Shown here one piece after another: positions 1-10,208 of a stretch of 64,000 bases of DNA. A program made the position numbers and the translations under genes. The notes under the pieces were generated by a model that ran no database searches, had not been told where the DNA came from, and was given only the letters and a program-made list of their open reading frames with translations. Source of the DNA: Sphingomonadales bacterium (GTDB lineage Bacteria > Pseudomonadota > Alphaproteobacteria > Sphingomonadales > Sphingomonadaceae); NCBI GenBank assembly GCA_028868535.1, contig JAGWUH010000002.1, positions 62,001-126,000 on the forward strand, written 5' to 3'. Positions within the stretch are counted from its first letter, which is position 1, and each line of letters begins with the position of its first letter.

Positions 1-2
1 TC

Positions 3-419
3 GACGTCGACCTGGTGCTGGCGGTGGCGCGCGCGGCGAAGGCGGCGGGGGCCGGGCATTTCATCCTGGTCTCGTCGGTGGGGGCAGCGCCGGGCAGCCG
101 GAACGTCTACCTGCGCGCCAAGGGCGAGGTCGAGGCGGCTGTCGCCAAACTGGGCTTCCGGCGGCTCGACGTGGTGCGGCCGGGGCTGCTGCGCGGGCGG
201 CGGGCGGAGCGGCGGCCGCTGGAATGGATCGCGCAAGTGCTGGCGCCAGTGCTGGACCTGCTGCTGGTGGGGCAGGGACGCCGGTATCGTTCGATCCGCG
301 GCGAGCGGCTGGCCCGGGCGATCCTGGGGTTGGCGACCGAGAAGGCGGGCGGCCGCTTCGTGCACGAGCACGATGGCCTGCTGCGCGCGGAGCAGCGGCT
401 GACGGGGCCCCGGGGATAA
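3..419 (+). CDS. NAD(P)-binding atypical SDR / epimerase-like protein (5' truncated)
   Basis: The gene runs in from the left edge, so only about the last 138 residues are visible and the NAD(P)-binding glycine motif is missing. The visible part starts within DVDLVLAVARAAKAAG and continues to HFILVSSVGA, a beta strand ending in the catalytic-type serine region. A YLRAK motif follows, which has the Y-x3-K spacing of SDR catalysis. The DVVRPGLLRGRR segment is typical of NAD(P)H-binding/HTATIP2-like proteins. Substrate unknown. It lies upstream of the glycine riboswitch and is probably unrelated to glycine cleavage. Family placement is moderately secure; the function is not. Confidence 0.7.
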   Translation, partial: DVDLVLAVARAAKAAGAGHFILVSSVGAAPGSRNVYLRAKGEVEAAVAKLGFRRLDVVRPGLLRGRRAERRPLEWIAQVLAPVLDLLLVGQGRRYRSIRGERLARAILGLATEKAGGRFVHEHDGLLRAEQRLTGPRG

Positions 420-425
420 CTCGCC

Positions 426-443
426 GCAAGGTCCTTGCCTTTT
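426..443 (+). terminator. weak hairpin after the SDR-like gene
   Basis: GCAAG-GTC-CTTGC is followed by CTTTT directly downstream of the stop at 419. The stem is only 5 bp, so this is a weak candidate intrinsic terminator separating the truncated gene from the riboswitch transcript. Confidence 0.3.
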
Positions 444-479
444 GCGGTGCAGCATAGGATGGCGGCGCTGTCGCTGACC

Positions 480-682
480 GCGCGGGAGAGATCGGCCGAT
501 TCGCAAGATGGGGCCGGCGCCGAAGGAGCAACCGCCCCGGAAACTCTCAGGCCAAAGGACCGCGTGGGTCGATAGCGATACTCTGGAAAGCGTCTCCGGC
601 CCTGGCCGGGGGCCACCGAAGGGGTAAGCCCGGCGCGCTCGCGGCGGGGGAAGCTCTCAGGTTTCCGTGACAGAGGGGGCGC
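480..682 (+). ncRNA. tandem glycine riboswitch (gcvT leader)
   Basis: Two glycine aptamers lie in series upstream of gcvT. Aptamer 1 (about 480-565) contains GCGGGAGAG, then GCCGAAGGAGCAA and AACTCTCAGGCCAAAGGAC. Aptamer 2 (about 578-682) contains ACTCTGGAAAGCG, CCACCGAAGGGGTAAGCC and AGCTCTCAGGTTTCCGTGACAG. These are the hallmark blocks of the family (GGAGAG, CGAAGGRG, CTCTCAGG...GACAG), with a short linker between aptamers. In this family glycine binding normally turns on the glycine cleavage genes, which fits the four genes downstream. Aptamer ends are approximate. Confidence 0.95.
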
Positions 683-700
683 CGGAATGGGTGCCCCTTT
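674..700 (+). terminator. expression-platform hairpin of the glycine riboswitch
   Basis: AGGGGGC at 674-680 can pair with GCCCCT at 693-698 (one G bulged), followed by TTT. It overlaps the 3' side of aptamer 2, so formation of P1 in the glycine-bound state would compete with it. The T tract is short; the alternative is occlusion of the ribosome site near 705-716. Confidence 0.5.
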
Positions 701-718
701 GCGCGGAAGCGAGAGACC

Positions 719-1873
719 GTGAGCGAATCAGATACGCCTGAAATCGAAGACGCCGAGCCGCTGACCTTGCCGCTCGATGGCTGGCACCGCGCGCGGGGCG
801 GCCGGATGGTGCCCTTCGCCGGCTACTGGATGCCCGTGCAGTACGAAGGCATCATCGCCGAGCACACCTGGACGCGCGAGCGCGCCGGGCTGTTCGACGT
901 CAGCCACATGGGGCAGTTGTTCCTGTCGGGCGCCGGGGAAGATTTCCAGGAGCTCGACGCGGCCGTGGAAGCGGTGCTGCCGATCGATCTTGCGACGCTG
1001 AAGCCGGGTTCGGTGCGCTATTCGCTGCTGTTGAACGACGAAGGCGGCATTCTCGACGACCTGATGGTGACGCGCTGGGACAGCGGGCTCTACCTGGTCG
1101 TCAACGGGGCGACCAAGTGGGACGACATCGGCCACTTGCGCGAGGTGCTGCCCGACGAGGTTTCGCTGAACCACATGGAGGAACCGGCACTGCTGGCGTT
1201 GCAGGGGCCCGAGGCCGTGGCGGCGCTGGCGCGGGTTACCGAGGGCGAGGTCGCGGCGCTGACGTTCATGAAGGGCGGGGCGTTCAGGATTGCTGGCGTG
1301 GACGCCTGGATCAGCCGCTCGGGCTATACCGGCGAGGACGGGTTCGAGATCTCGCTGCCGGGCGAGAGCGCGGCGGCGGTGGCCGACCTGCTGTGCGCGC
1401 AACCGGAGGTGAAGCCGATCGGGCTGGGCGCGCGCGATTCGCTGCGGCTGGAGGCGGGGTTGCCGCTGTACGGCCATGACATGGACGAAGCGGTCGACCC
1501 GGTGTCCGCGGACCTCGCATTCGGGATCAACAGGCGGCGCAAGGCCGAGGGCGGGTTTCCAGGCGCAGACCGCATCCTGCCGCTGTTGCGGGACGGGGCG
1601 CCGCGCAAGCGCGTGGGCCTCGCGCTCGAGGGGCGGCAGGCGGCGCGCGAGGGCTCGCTGGTCTACGACGGTGACCGCGAAGTGGGGGTGCTGACCTCCG
1701 GCGGATTCTCGCCGACGCTGGGGCACCCGATCGCGATGGCCTATGTCGCCGCGGATTGTGCCGCGAACGGCACCGGACTTTCGATCGACGTGCGCGGCAA
1801 GCGCCTTCCGGCGCAGGTCGTGCCGATGCCGTTCGTTCCCCATCGCTACCACAGGACAGGAGCCGTCAAGTGA
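719..1873 (+). CDS. gcvT: aminomethyltransferase, glycine cleavage T-protein
   Basis: 384 aa, close to the usual 360-390. T-protein transfers the methylene group from aminomethyl-lipoyl-GcvH to tetrahydrofolate, releasing ammonia. The N-terminal folate-binding barrel includes [17 protein letters not shown] and [10 protein letters not shown]. The [20 protein letters not shown] block carries the conserved acidic and basic residues of the active site, and a C-terminal barrel domain ends the protein. The start is GTG at 719, preceded by a GAGAG purine stretch. It is the first gene of gcvT-gcvH-gcvPA-gcvPB and overlaps gcvH by 4 bp. Expression should depend on the glycine riboswitch upstream. Confidence 0.96.
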   Translation: MSESDTPEIEDAEPLTLPLDGWHRARGGRMVPFAGYWMPVQYEGIIAEHTWTRERAGLFDVSHMGQLFLSGAGEDFQELDAAVEAVLPIDLATLKPGSVRYSLLLNDEGGILDDLMVTRWDSGLYLVVNGATKWDDIGHLREVLPDEVSLNHMEEPALLALQGPEAVAALARVTEGEVAALTFMKGGAFRIAGVDAWISRSGYTGEDGFEISLPGESAAAVADLLCAQPEVKPIGLGARDSLRLEAGLPLYGHDMDEAVDPVSADLAFGINRRRKAEGGFPGADRILPLLRDGAPRKRVGLALEGRQAAREGSLVYDGDREVGVLTSGGFSPTLGHPIAMAYVAADCAANGTGLSIDVRGKRLPAQVVPMPFVPHRYHRTGAVK

Positions 1874-2241
1874 GCCGTTATTTCACCAAGGACCACGAGT
1901 GGATCGACGTCTCGGGCGAGACCGGCACCGTGGGCATCACCGATTATGCCCAGAGCCAGCTCGGAGACATCACTTTCGTCGAGCTGCCCGAGAGCGGGGC
2001 AAGCTTCGGCGCCGGGGACACCGCCTCGGTGGTCGATTCGGTCAAGGCCGCGAGCGACATCTACATGCCGGTGGGCGGCACGGTGACCGCGATCAACGAG
2101 GCGCTGGCCGACGCGCCGGAGCTGGTCAATGCGGCGGCCGAAGGCGACGGCTGGCTGTTCAAGGTGACGCTGGCCGATGCCGCCGAGCTGGCCGCGCTGA
2201 TGGATGAGACGGCCTACAAGGCCTACGTCGCGGAGCTTTGA
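1870..2241 (+). CDS. gcvH: glycine cleavage H-protein (lipoyl carrier)
   Basis: 123 aa from GTG at 1870, which overlaps the gcvT stop (GTGA). H-protein shuttles the aminomethyl intermediate between P-, T- and L-proteins on a lipoyl arm. The lipoylation site lies in [10 protein letters not shown] (Lys59; the usual form is ESVKAASD). The flanking biotinyl/lipoyl fold includes [18 protein letters not shown] and [13 protein letters not shown]. The length is standard. Translation is probably coupled to gcvT. Confidence 0.96.
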   Translation: MSRYFTKDHEWIDVSGETGTVGITDYAQSQLGDITFVELPESGASFGAGDTASVVDSVKAASDIYMPVGGTVTAINEALADAPELVNAAAEGDGWLFKVTLADAAELAALMDETAYKAYVAEL

Positions 2242-2245
2242 GACG

Positions 2246-3604
2246 ATGCGTTACCTGCCGCTGACCGCCGACGACCGGAGCGCCATGCTGGCGACGATCG
2301 GCGCCGATGCCGTCGACGACCTGTTCGCCGACGTGCCCGCCGATTGCCTGCTGCCTGGCCCGGTGCCGGGTTTGCCGGGCCATGCCTCGGAAATGGCGGT
2401 GGAGCGGCACATGACCGCGCTCGCGGCGCGCAACCTGTCCGCCGGTTCGGCGCCATTCTTCCTCGGCGCGGGGGCCTATCGTCACCACGTGCCGAGCACG
2501 GTCGACCACCTGATCCAGCGCGGCGAGTTCCTGACCGCCTACACGCCGTACCAGCCGGAGATCGCGCAGGGCACGCTGCAGGTGCTGTTCGAGTTCCAGA
2601 CGCAGGTGGCGCGGCTGCTGGGCACCGAGATCGCCAATGCCTCGATGTACGACGGCTCGACCGCGTGCTGGGAGGCGATCGCGATGGCGGCGCGGATCAC
2701 GCGGCGGCGCAAGGCGGTGCTTTCCGGCGGGTTGCACCCGCACTACGCGGCGACGGTGCGGACGATGGCGCGGTTCACCGGCGACGTGATCGACGCGCGG
2801 GTGCCGGTGCTGGAAGCGGCGGCGGACGATGCGGCGGTGATCGCGGCGATCGATGGCGAGACCAGTTGCGTCGTCGTCCAGTATCCCGACCTGCTGGGCC
2901 GCATTCCCGACCTGGCGGCGATTGCCGAGGCGGCGCACGCGGCGAAGGCGTTGCTGATTGCGGTGGTGACCGAACCGGTGGCGCTGGGCCTGCTGGAGGC
3001 ACCGGGTCACCTGGGCGCTGACATCGTCGTTGGCGAGGGGCAGGCGCTGGGCGTGGGACTGCAGTTCGGCGGGCCGTACCTCGGCCTGTTCGGCTGCGCC
3101 GAGAAGCACGTGCGGCAAATGCCGGGGCGGCTGTGCGGCGAGACCGTCGATGCCGAGGGCAAGCGCGGCTTCGTGCTGACGCTGTCGACCCGGGAGCAAC
3201 ATATCCGGCGCGAAAAGGCGACGAGCAATATCTGCACGAATTCCGGTCTTTGCGCGCTGGCCTTCAGCATCCACATGACCTTGCTGGGCGGTGCCGGGCT
3301 GGAGCGGATGGCACTCCTGAGCCACGACGCGGCCCGGCGCACGGCGGCGGCGCTGGCGCGGGTGCCGGGGGTTTCGCTGCTGAACCACGCGTTCTTCAAC
3401 GAGTTCACGGTGGTGCTTCCCGCCGATGCGCGCGAGGCGGTGCGGGCGCTGGCGGACAAGGGAGTGCTGGGCGGGGTATCGCTGGGGCGGCTCCATCCCG
3501 GGGAGGCAGGCCTGGCAAACGGGCTGCTGGTCACCGCGACCGAGCTGACCACGGACGAGGACATTGCCGCGCTGGCGGGCGCGCTGACGGAGGTGCTGGC
3601 ATGA
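2246..3604 (+). CDS. gcvPA: glycine dehydrogenase (decarboxylating) subunit 1
   Basis: 452 aa from ATG at 2246, four bases after the gcvH stop. This is the N-terminal half of a split P-protein, the PLP enzyme that decarboxylates glycine and loads the aminomethyl group onto GcvH. Characteristic stretches are [23 protein letters not shown] N-terminal sequence, [18 protein letters not shown] and [12 protein letters not shown]. The PLP lysine is in subunit 2, as expected for the two-gene form. The stop overlaps the start of gcvPB by 4 bp, consistent with stoichiometric synthesis. Confidence 0.96.
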   Translation: MRYLPLTADDRSAMLATIGADAVDDLFADVPADCLLPGPVPGLPGHASEMAVERHMTALAARNLSAGSAPFFLGAGAYRHHVPSTVDHLIQRGEFLTAYTPYQPEIAQGTLQVLFEFQTQVARLLGTEIANASMYDGSTACWEAIAMAARITRRRKAVLSGGLHPHYAATVRTMARFTGDVIDARVPVLEAAADDAAVIAAIDGETSCVVVQYPDLLGRIPDLAAIAEAAHAAKALLIAVVTEPVALGLLEAPGHLGADIVVGEGQALGVGLQFGGPYLGLFGCAEKHVRQMPGRLCGETVDAEGKRGFVLTLSTREQHIRREKATSNICTNSGLCALAFSIHMTLLGGAGLERMALLSHDAARRTAAALARVPGVSLLNHAFFNEFTVVLPADAREAVRALADKGVLGGVSLGRLHPGEAGLANGLLVTATELTTDEDIAALAGALTEVLA

Positions 3605-5202
3605 ACGCGCCCAACGCATCGGGCTGGCGCCCGGCCCTTGGCGAAGCGGGCGAAGCCGGGGCGGCGACTGCGAGCGGCGACCGCGGCCTGCATTTCGAGG
3701 AGCCGCTGATCTTCGAGCTGGCGGAACCGGGCGCGCGCATGGGGGTGGACCTCGACGCGCCATCGGGTGACGTCATGCCGTCGCTGGCCAGGTTCCGGCG
3801 TCAGGCGATTCCGGCGCTGCCCGGGCTGACCGAGCCCGAGACGGTGCGGCATTACACCCGGCTCTCCCGCCAGAATTACGCGATCGACCTCGGGCCGTTT
3901 CCGCTGGGATCGTGCACGATGAAGCACAATCCGCGGCTGAACGAGAAGATGGCGCGGCTGCCGGGCTTTGCGGACATCCATCCGTTGCAGCCGCAGGGCA
4001 CGGTGCAGGGTGCGCTCGATGCGATCAACCAGTTGGCGACGTGGCTGATCACCCTGACCGGCATGCACGGCGTGGCGATGACCCCGAAGGCCGGCGCGCA
4101 CGGCGAGCTGTGCGGGCTGTTGTGCATCAAGGCGGCGATCGCCGCGCGGGGCGAGTCGCGCGACGTGATCCTGGTGCCGGAAAGCGCCCACGGCACCAAT
4201 CCGGCGACCGCGGCCTTTGCGGGGTTCCGCGTGGAGAGCATCCCGGCGACCGCCGATGGGCGGGTCGATCTTGGCGCGCTGCGGGCCAGGCTGGGGCCGA
4301 ACGTGGCCGGGGTGATGATCACCAACCCCAACACCTGCGGCCTGTTCGAGCGCGACATGAAGGCGATTTCCGACGCGGTCCACGCGGCCGGCGGATATGT
4401 CTATTGCGACGGCGCCAACTTCAACGCGGTGGTGGGCAAGGTGCGGCCGGGCGACCTCGGCGTCGACGCCATGCACATCAACCTGCACAAGACCTTCTCC
4501 ACCCCGCACGGCGGCGGCGGCCCGGGTTCAGGCCCGGTGGTGCTGTCGGAGGCGCTGAGCCCGTTCGGGCCGCTGCCGTTCACCGTGCGCACCGCCGACG
4601 GCACGATCCGGCTGATCGAGGAGGAGGACGCGGCCGGCGAGCATCCACAGGGTTTTGGCCGGATGGCAGCGTTCCACGGCCAGATGGGCATGTACACGCG
4701 GGCGCTGACCTACATCCTCAGCCACGGCGCCGACGGTCTGCGGCAGGTCGCCGAGGACGCGGTGCTGAATGCCAACTACGTGCTGCGCAGCCTCGACGAT
4801 GTCCTGCACGCGCCATTCGGCGCGGCCGGGCCGTGCATGCACGAGGCGCTGTTCAGCGACGACGACTTGCCGGACGGAATGACCACGCTGGACATCGCCA
4901 AGGGCCTGATCGACGAGGGCTTCCACCCGATGACGGTCTATTTCCCGCTGGTGGTCCATGGCGCGATGCTGATCGAGCCGACCGAGACCGAGAGCAAGGC
5001 CGGGCTCGATCGCCTGATCTGTTCGCTGCGCAGCCTGGCCGGGCGCGCGCGGGCGGGGGATGCGACATTGAAGTCCGCCCCGCACTTCGCGCCCCGCCGG
5101 CGGCTCGACGAGACGCTGGCGGCGCGCAAGCCGCGGCTGACCTGGCAGGGCGAGGCGCTGCCGCCGCAGCCGCCGTCGCTGAGCGAGATCGGCGGGAGCT
5201 GA
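3601..5202 (+). CDS. gcvPB: glycine dehydrogenase (decarboxylating) subunit 2
   Basis: 533 aa from ATG at 3601 (ATGA overlap with gcvPA). This is the catalytic PLP-binding half of P-protein. The PLP lysine is Lys297 in [18 protein letters not shown], followed by the glycine-rich loop. Upstream motifs include [13 protein letters not shown] and [11 protein letters not shown]. It is the last gene of the riboswitch-controlled operon. The next gene is convergent, with only 2 bp between stops and no room for a separate terminator. Confidence 0.96.
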   Translation: MNAPNASGWRPALGEAGEAGAATASGDRGLHFEEPLIFELAEPGARMGVDLDAPSGDVMPSLARFRRQAIPALPGLTEPETVRHYTRLSRQNYAIDLGPFPLGSCTMKHNPRLNEKMARLPGFADIHPLQPQGTVQGALDAINQLATWLITLTGMHGVAMTPKAGAHGELCGLLCIKAAIAARGESRDVILVPESAHGTNPATAAFAGFRVESIPATADGRVDLGALRARLGPNVAGVMITNPNTCGLFERDMKAISDAVHAAGGYVYCDGANFNAVVGKVRPGDLGVDAMHINLHKTFSTPHGGGGPGSGPVVLSEALSPFGPLPFTVRTADGTIRLIEEEDAAGEHPQGFGRMAAFHGQMGMYTRALTYILSHGADGLRQVAEDAVLNANYVLRSLDDVLHAPFGAAGPCMHEALFSDDDLPDGMTTLDIAKGLIDEGFHPMTVYFPLVVHGAMLIEPTETESKAGLDRLICSLRSLAGRARAGDATLKSAPHFAPRRRLDETLAARKPRLTWQGEALPPQPPSLSEIGGS

Positions 5203-5204
5203 GG

Positions 5205-5336
5205 CTACTTCGCGGCGGTCGAGATCGCGCTGCCGGCCGACTGCATGTCCTTGCCGGCGCCGGCGACGGTGTTGCAGGCGACGACCGCGAGACCGAGGCC
5301 GGTGAGCACGAGCGTGGTGGCGAACTTGCGGAGCAT
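5205..5336 (-). CDS. entericidin A/B family small lipoprotein
   Basis: 43 aa. The sequence starts MLRKFATTLVLTGLGLAVVA followed by the lipobox cysteine at position 21, then NTVAGAGKDMQSAGSAIS and a TAAK end. This matches entericidin-type lipoproteins: lysine/arginine N-terminus, hydrophobic signal, AC at the lipobox, then NTVxGxGKDxxxAG. A GAAAGG ribosome site lies 8 bp before the ATG. Entericidins are envelope lipoproteins, in E. coli linked to an antidote/toxin pair. Here only one copy is seen, so no toxin-antidote pair can be claimed. It converges on gcvPB. Confidence 0.88.
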   Translation of the reverse strand: MLRKFATTLVLTGLGLAVVACNTVAGAGKDMQSAGSAISTAAK

Positions 5337-5402
5337 GGGAGGCCTTTCGTGACGGCGTGACACCACGCCAATGCGCGACCGGCATCCCGGTTCCGCCGGC
5401 TT

Positions 5403-6314
5403 CTATTCCGCCTCGGCCATCGCCGCGTGCAGGGGCTGGCGCGACAGCACGTGCTCGCGCCAGGCGATGACGAGGCCGGCGACGACGATCAGCGGCGCGC
5501 CGAGCCAGATCGTCGCGGCGGGCAGGTCGCCCCAGATCAGCCGTCCGTAGAGCGTCGCCCAGAGCAGTTGCGTGTAGTCCATGACGATCACGCTGGCGAC
5601 GGCGCCGAAGCGCAGCGCGGCGGTCATCAGCAGTTGCGCCAGCGTGCCGATCACGCCGATCGCGAGCAGGATCGCCCAGGTGGCGCCATCGTGCGCATGG
5701 AACACGAACGGCAGCATCACGCCGGCGATCGCGGTGCCGAACGCGGCGAACCAGAACACCACGCGGATCGGTTCCTCGGTGCGCGACAGATCGCGAATCT
5801 GGAAGCTGATCACGGCATTGAACAGCGCCGCCAGCAGGCCGCAGGCGGCGCCGAGCGCGGGAAGCGGCGTGCTGCCCGGCCGGGCGATCAGCAGGACGCC
5901 GAGGAACCCGAAGGCGACGGCGGTCCAGCGCCACGGGCCGACATGCTCGCGCACGACCAGCGCCGTGATCAGCACGGCGAACAAGGGCGCGGTGAAGTTG
6001 AGCGTGGTCGCTTCGGACAGGTGCAGCAGCATCGCCGCGCCGAAGTTGAGCGCCATGCCGGTCGTGCCCGAGAACGCCCGCATGGCGTGGCTCTGCAGGC
6101 GCGTCGTCGCGAGCCGGTGCAGGCCGCGATGCCAGGCCAGCCAGCCGATCAGCATCGGCAGGGTGACGGCCTGGCGCCAGAACATGACCTCGGGCAGGGC
6201 GACGCCGCGCTGGTTGGCGAGCTTGCCGAGCATGAACATCGTCGCCACCAGCAGCGCCGCGGCCGTGCGCAGGACTAGGGCAAGGTGCGGGCGGTGATGT
6301 TCGGCAGGAGACAC
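5403..6314 (-). CDS. EamA/DMT family transporter
   Basis: 303 aa from GTG at 6314. Inner-membrane protein with about ten hydrophobic helices in two homologous halves, as in the drug/metabolite exporter family. Recognisable parts are TAAALLVATMFMLGKLANQRG (helix 1), FFRQAVTLPM-like MFWRQAVTLPM after helix 2, and WTAVAFGFLGVLLIARPG before the second repeat. It ends LHAAMAEAE. Substrate cannot be told from sequence. A longer in-frame extension upstream is possible, but 303 aa fits the family. It is monocistronic. Confidence 0.85.
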   Translation of the reverse strand: MSPAEHHRPHLALVLRTAAALLVATMFMLGKLANQRGVALPEVMFWRQAVTLPMLIGWLAWHRGLHRLATTRLQSHAMRAFSGTTGMALNFGAAMLLHLSEATTLNFTAPLFAVLITALVVREHVGPWRWTAVAFGFLGVLLIARPGSTPLPALGAACGLLAALFNAVISFQIRDLSRTEEPIRVVFWFAAFGTAIAGVMLPFVFHAHDGATWAILLAIGVIGTLAQLLMTAALRFGAVASVIVMDYTQLLWATLYGRLIWGDLPAATIWLGAPLIVVAGLVIAWREHVLSRQPLHAAMAEAE

Positions 6315-6357
6315 GCGCCAGCCATAGCGCGGCCCGCCCTTGCTGCAAGTGCGAAGG

Positions 6358-7127
6358 TTATAGTGGATCGCGCCACGGACCCGCGATGTGGCCGCCATCG
6401 ACCACCAGCGATGCGCCCGTGACGTAGGAGGATTCGGACGAGGCGAGGAACAGCACCGCCGCGGCGATTTCCGCGGGTTCCGCCATCCGGGCGATCGGCT
6501 GGCGTGCCACCGCCGCCTCGAGCCGGGCCATTGTCGCACCGGCGTTCTTCAGGACCATCGGCGTTGCGGTGATGCCGGGATGGACACTGTTGACGCGGAT
6601 GTTCGCGTGGCCGAGTTCCAGCGCCAGGCTGCGGGTAAGGCCGGTGACGGCGAACTTGGAGCCGACGTAGCTGCTCAGCCCTTCCACACCGACGAGCCCG
6701 TCGATCGACGAGATGTTGACGACGGCGCCGCCCCCTTTCGCCCCGAAGGCCGGCAGCGCGGCGCGGATGCCCAGCCAGGTGCCGGTGACGTTGATGTCCA
6801 TCACCCGGCGGTGGGCTTCGAGCGTCTCGCGCGAGAGACCGCCGCCGGTGCCGGCGCCGGCGTTGTTGACCAGCACGTCGAGGCCGCCATGGCGGGCGGT
6901 GATCCGGGCGACCGCGGCGGTCCAGGCGGTTTCGTCGGTGACGTCGAGCGCGTGGAATTCGCCGCCGATCTGCGTGGCGACCGCTGCGCCGCGGGCGAGG
7001 TCGATATCACTGACCATCACGATCGCGCCTTCGTCCGCGAAACGGCGGGCACAGGCTTCGCCGATGCCGCTGGCCGCGCCGGTGACGAGCGCGATCCTGC
7101 CCGCGAGCGCGCGGGGACGCGGCGGGC

Positions 7128-7131
<4 letters not shown>
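6358..7131 (-). CDS. short-chain dehydrogenase/reductase (SDR)
   Basis: 257 aa classical SDR. The NAD(P)-binding motif is TGAASGIG at about residues 16-23, followed by VSDIDLARG, where the Asp suggests NAD preference. NNAG is at about 87, and SSID...SSYVGSKFA supplies the catalytic Ser, Tyr and Lys. The end VTGASLVVDGGHIAGP is typical. The ATG at 7131 overlaps the stop of the upstream SDR gene (ATGA), so the two are cotranscribed and probably act in one pathway with the IclR regulator. Substrate unknown. Confidence 0.9.
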
Positions 7132-7946
<815 letters not shown>

Positions 7947-8018
7947 GGAAAACTCCCCCCTTGCGCTTTGGCCGGAGGCTGCCGGGGGGCGGGCGGCGCG
8001 TCAATCGGAGGCGGGGAA

Positions 8019-8034
8019 ATCCGTGATCACGGAT
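8019..8034. promoter_or_regulatory. perfect 16-bp palindrome, candidate IclR operator
   Basis: ATCCGTGATCACGGAT reads the same on both strands. It lies in the 111-bp gap between the IclR-type regulator and the two SDR genes that follow it. IclR regulators bind palindromic sites near the genes they control, so this is the best operator candidate. No second copy was seen in front of the amidohydrolase. Confidence 0.55.
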
Positions 8035-8057
8035 GTGCGAGGGGGCGGGGGCGGGCG

Positions 8058-8840
8058 TCAGGATCTCGCCCCGGCCCGGCGCCAGCGGTCGATCGCGGCG
8101 CGTATCGCGGCGACGTGACCGGGGACATCGTCGCGCACGGTGGCCTCGTCCCCGGCCAGGCCCAGCACGGCGGGAACCTGCAGGCCGGACAGCGGCACCG
8201 CGACCGACCAGTAGACGTCGCCGCTGGGGCCTTCGGCAAAGCCGTCCCGACGGATCGCGGCGACGTCGGCAAGGATGCGCGGCAAGCGATCGGCAGGGAG
8301 GCGGGCGCGATCGGCGAGGCGCGCGATCTCGGCATCGTCGATCGTCGACAGCCAGGCGCTGCCGATCGCCGAGCCGAACACCGAAACCCCGAGGCCGCGT
8401 TCGGGGTCGCGGCCGGGCGGGCAGGCATGGTCGATCACCTGCATGAACAGGTCGTTGGCGGTGGTGATGGTGACGACCGCGCCGGTGGCCTGCTGGATTT
8501 CGCGCAACAGCGGGCGCAAGCCGGCGCCGCCGGGCCACGACAGCGCGAGCCAGCGCGCGAACTCCCCCAGGCGCGGGCTGGGCAGGTAGGACTTGGCGCG
8601 GGCATCGAACAGGAGGTGGCCCGAATCGACCATCGTCTTGAGCAACTGGTTCGCGGTGGACGGGTGCAGGCTGAGGCGGCGGGCGATCTCCACCGCTCGG
8701 AGCGGGAGACGGATCTCCCCGAACAGTTCGAGGACATCGAGGGCGCGGGTGGCGGAGCGCGACAGGCTGCGACGCTCGCTGGGGCGGCGGAGGCGCACGG
8801 CGCCGCGGTTGCGCGGAGGTGAGGGGGAACCGGGGGTCAT
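8058..8840 (-). CDS. IclR family transcriptional regulator
   Basis: 260 aa. An N-terminal winged helix (about 25-90) includes SATRALDVLELFGE and ARRLSLHPSTANQLLKTMVDSGHL, the IclR recognition helix region. It is followed by a C-terminal effector domain with LREIQQATGAVVTITTANDLFMQ and VSVFGSAIGSAWLS (glycine/serine pocket segment). The basic N-terminal tail (about 20 residues) is of uncertain extent. The gene sits between the SDR pair and the divergent amidohydrolase, so it probably controls these catabolic genes. The effector is unknown. Confidence 0.9.
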   Translation of the reverse strand: MTPGSPSPPRNRGAVRLRRPSERRSLSRSATRALDVLELFGEIRLPLRAVEIARRLSLHPSTANQLLKTMVDSGHLLFDARAKSYLPSPRLGEFARWLALSWPGGAGLRPLLREIQQATGAVVTITTANDLFMQVIDHACPPGRDPERGLGVSVFGSAIGSAWLSTIDDAEIARLADRARLPADRLPRILADVAAIRRDGFAEGPSGDVYWSVAVPLSGLQVPAVLGLAGDEATVRDDVPGHVAAIRAAIDRWRRAGARS

Positions 8841-8979
8841 GGCGGGCGAGCGTGCGGACGGGAGGGGACGCGGTCAATGCCCGGCGTGGTTGACGACGAT
8901 CAAATTCGCGCCGAAGTCGTCGGGATAGTATTCTGCATCGGGATCATTCATTCGCGATTGCGAAAATATGGAGAAGGTA

Positions 8980-10182
8980 ATGGCGGACCTGGAACTTGCG
9001 GAACGGCCGGCGGCGAGCACCGGGAACTGGGTGCATGGCGCGATCGTCGATGCCGACGCCCATGTCGAACCGCCGTACGACATGTGGAAGGAATACCTGC
9101 CCGCGCACTTGCGCGACCTGGCGCCGGTGCTGGAAGAGGGCAACGAACACGACTGGGTGCTGTTCGAGGGCCGGAGGAGCCCGCTGCGGCAATTGAACAA
9201 CACGATCGGCACCCGGCACACCGAGTTCAAGATGATGGTGAAACGCAGCGAACTGCGCGAGGTGTGGCGGCCCGACGTGCGGCTGGGTGACATGGATGCC
9301 GACGGGATCGACCAGGCGGTGATCTTCGGCGGCGGACCGCTGCCGACGTTCAACAACGAGCTCTACATGGCCAGCTACACCGCCTACCAGGACTGGCTGG
9401 CGGACTGGTGCATGGCCGACCGGCGGCGGCTGGAGCCGGTGGGCTACGTGCCGATGCGCGACATCGACGAGACCGTGGGCCACGTGCAGCGCCTGGCCAA
9501 GAAGGGCTTCAAGGTTATCAACCTGCCGGCCTTCCCGATGAATCCCGATGGCTGGAGCACCAGCGCCGAGGCCGGCAAGCTGAACATGGGCCAGCTTGCG
9601 GCAGTGGCGGGTGATCCGAAGAGCCGGCTGCAATACTGGCAGCCCGAGTTCGACCGGCTGTGGGCGGCGATCCAGGATGCCGACATGGCGATCACCATGC
9701 ATCTTGGCGGACGCGTGCCGCGCTTCGGCGACAAGCAGCACTTCCTGCCCGACATGCCGATGAGCAAGCTGGCGATGACCGAGCCGATCGCGATCCTGAT
9801 CTTCGCCAACGTGTTCGCGCGGTTTCCGAAGCTGCGGCTGGGGGTGATCGAGAGCGGCGTCGGCTGGATGCCCTGGTTCACCGAATACGTGACGCGGACC
9901 TGGGAAAAGCAGCGCTACTGGACCGAGAGCCCACTGACCGAGAGCCCGGCGTTCTTCATGGACCGCAACGTCTACGGCTCGTTCATCCAGGATCGCACCG
10001 GCTTCCTCTCGTACGACCTGCCGGGCGGCAGGAACATCATGTGGTCGAGCGACTATCCGCATTCGGAGACGACCTTCCCGCATTCCCGCGAGGTCATCGC
10101 ACGCGATGCCGCCGGATGCCGGCCGGAGGTGATCGCGGACGTTATCCGCGAGACGGCGAAGCGGTTCTTCCGGTTGGATTGA
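8980..10182 (+). CDS. amidohydrolase family (amidohydrolase 2) metal-dependent hydrolase
   Basis: 400 aa TIM-barrel hydrolase. IVDADAHVEPPYDMW holds the first metal motif (DxH). ITMHLGG supplies a middle histidine, and IMWSSDYPHSETTFPHS the late Asp/His site. Relatives decarboxylate or hydrolyse aromatic ring-cleavage products and similar acids. An ATG at 8968 is in frame, but GGAGAAGG at 8970-8977 is correctly placed for ATG 8980, so I use that. It is divergent from the IclR gene, suggesting shared control with the SDR pair. The exact substrate is unknown. Confidence 0.87.
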   Translation: MADLELAERPAASTGNWVHGAIVDADAHVEPPYDMWKEYLPAHLRDLAPVLEEGNEHDWVLFEGRRSPLRQLNNTIGTRHTEFKMMVKRSELREVWRPDVRLGDMDADGIDQAVIFGGGPLPTFNNELYMASYTAYQDWLADWCMADRRRLEPVGYVPMRDIDETVGHVQRLAKKGFKVINLPAFPMNPDGWSTSAEAGKLNMGQLAAVAGDPKSRLQYWQPEFDRLWAAIQDADMAITMHLGGRVPRFGDKQHFLPDMPMSKLAMTEPIAILIFANVFARFPKLRLGVIESGVGWMPWFTEYVTRTWEKQRYWTESPLTESPAFFMDRNVYGSFIQDRTGFLSYDLPGGRNIMWSSDYPHSETTFPHSREVIARDAAGCRPEVIADVIRETAKRFFRLD

Positions 10183-10208
10183 ACCGCCTTCCTGCCTAAG
10201 GCGGGAGC

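Noticed and set aside
5266..5320. GGTGAGCAC near the entericidin gene as a third copy of the dispersed element
   Set aside because: It lies within the coding sequence and has no other block of the core or pairing arms.
5203..5336. A toxin-antidote entericidin pair
   Set aside because: Only one 43-aa gene is present; no second entericidin frame lies next to it.
8874..8952. Minus-strand 25-codon frame (MNDPDAEYYPDDFGANLIVV...) between the IclR and amidohydrolase genes
   Set aside because: It reads plausibly, but it has no ribosome site, is very short and lies in a divergent promoter region.
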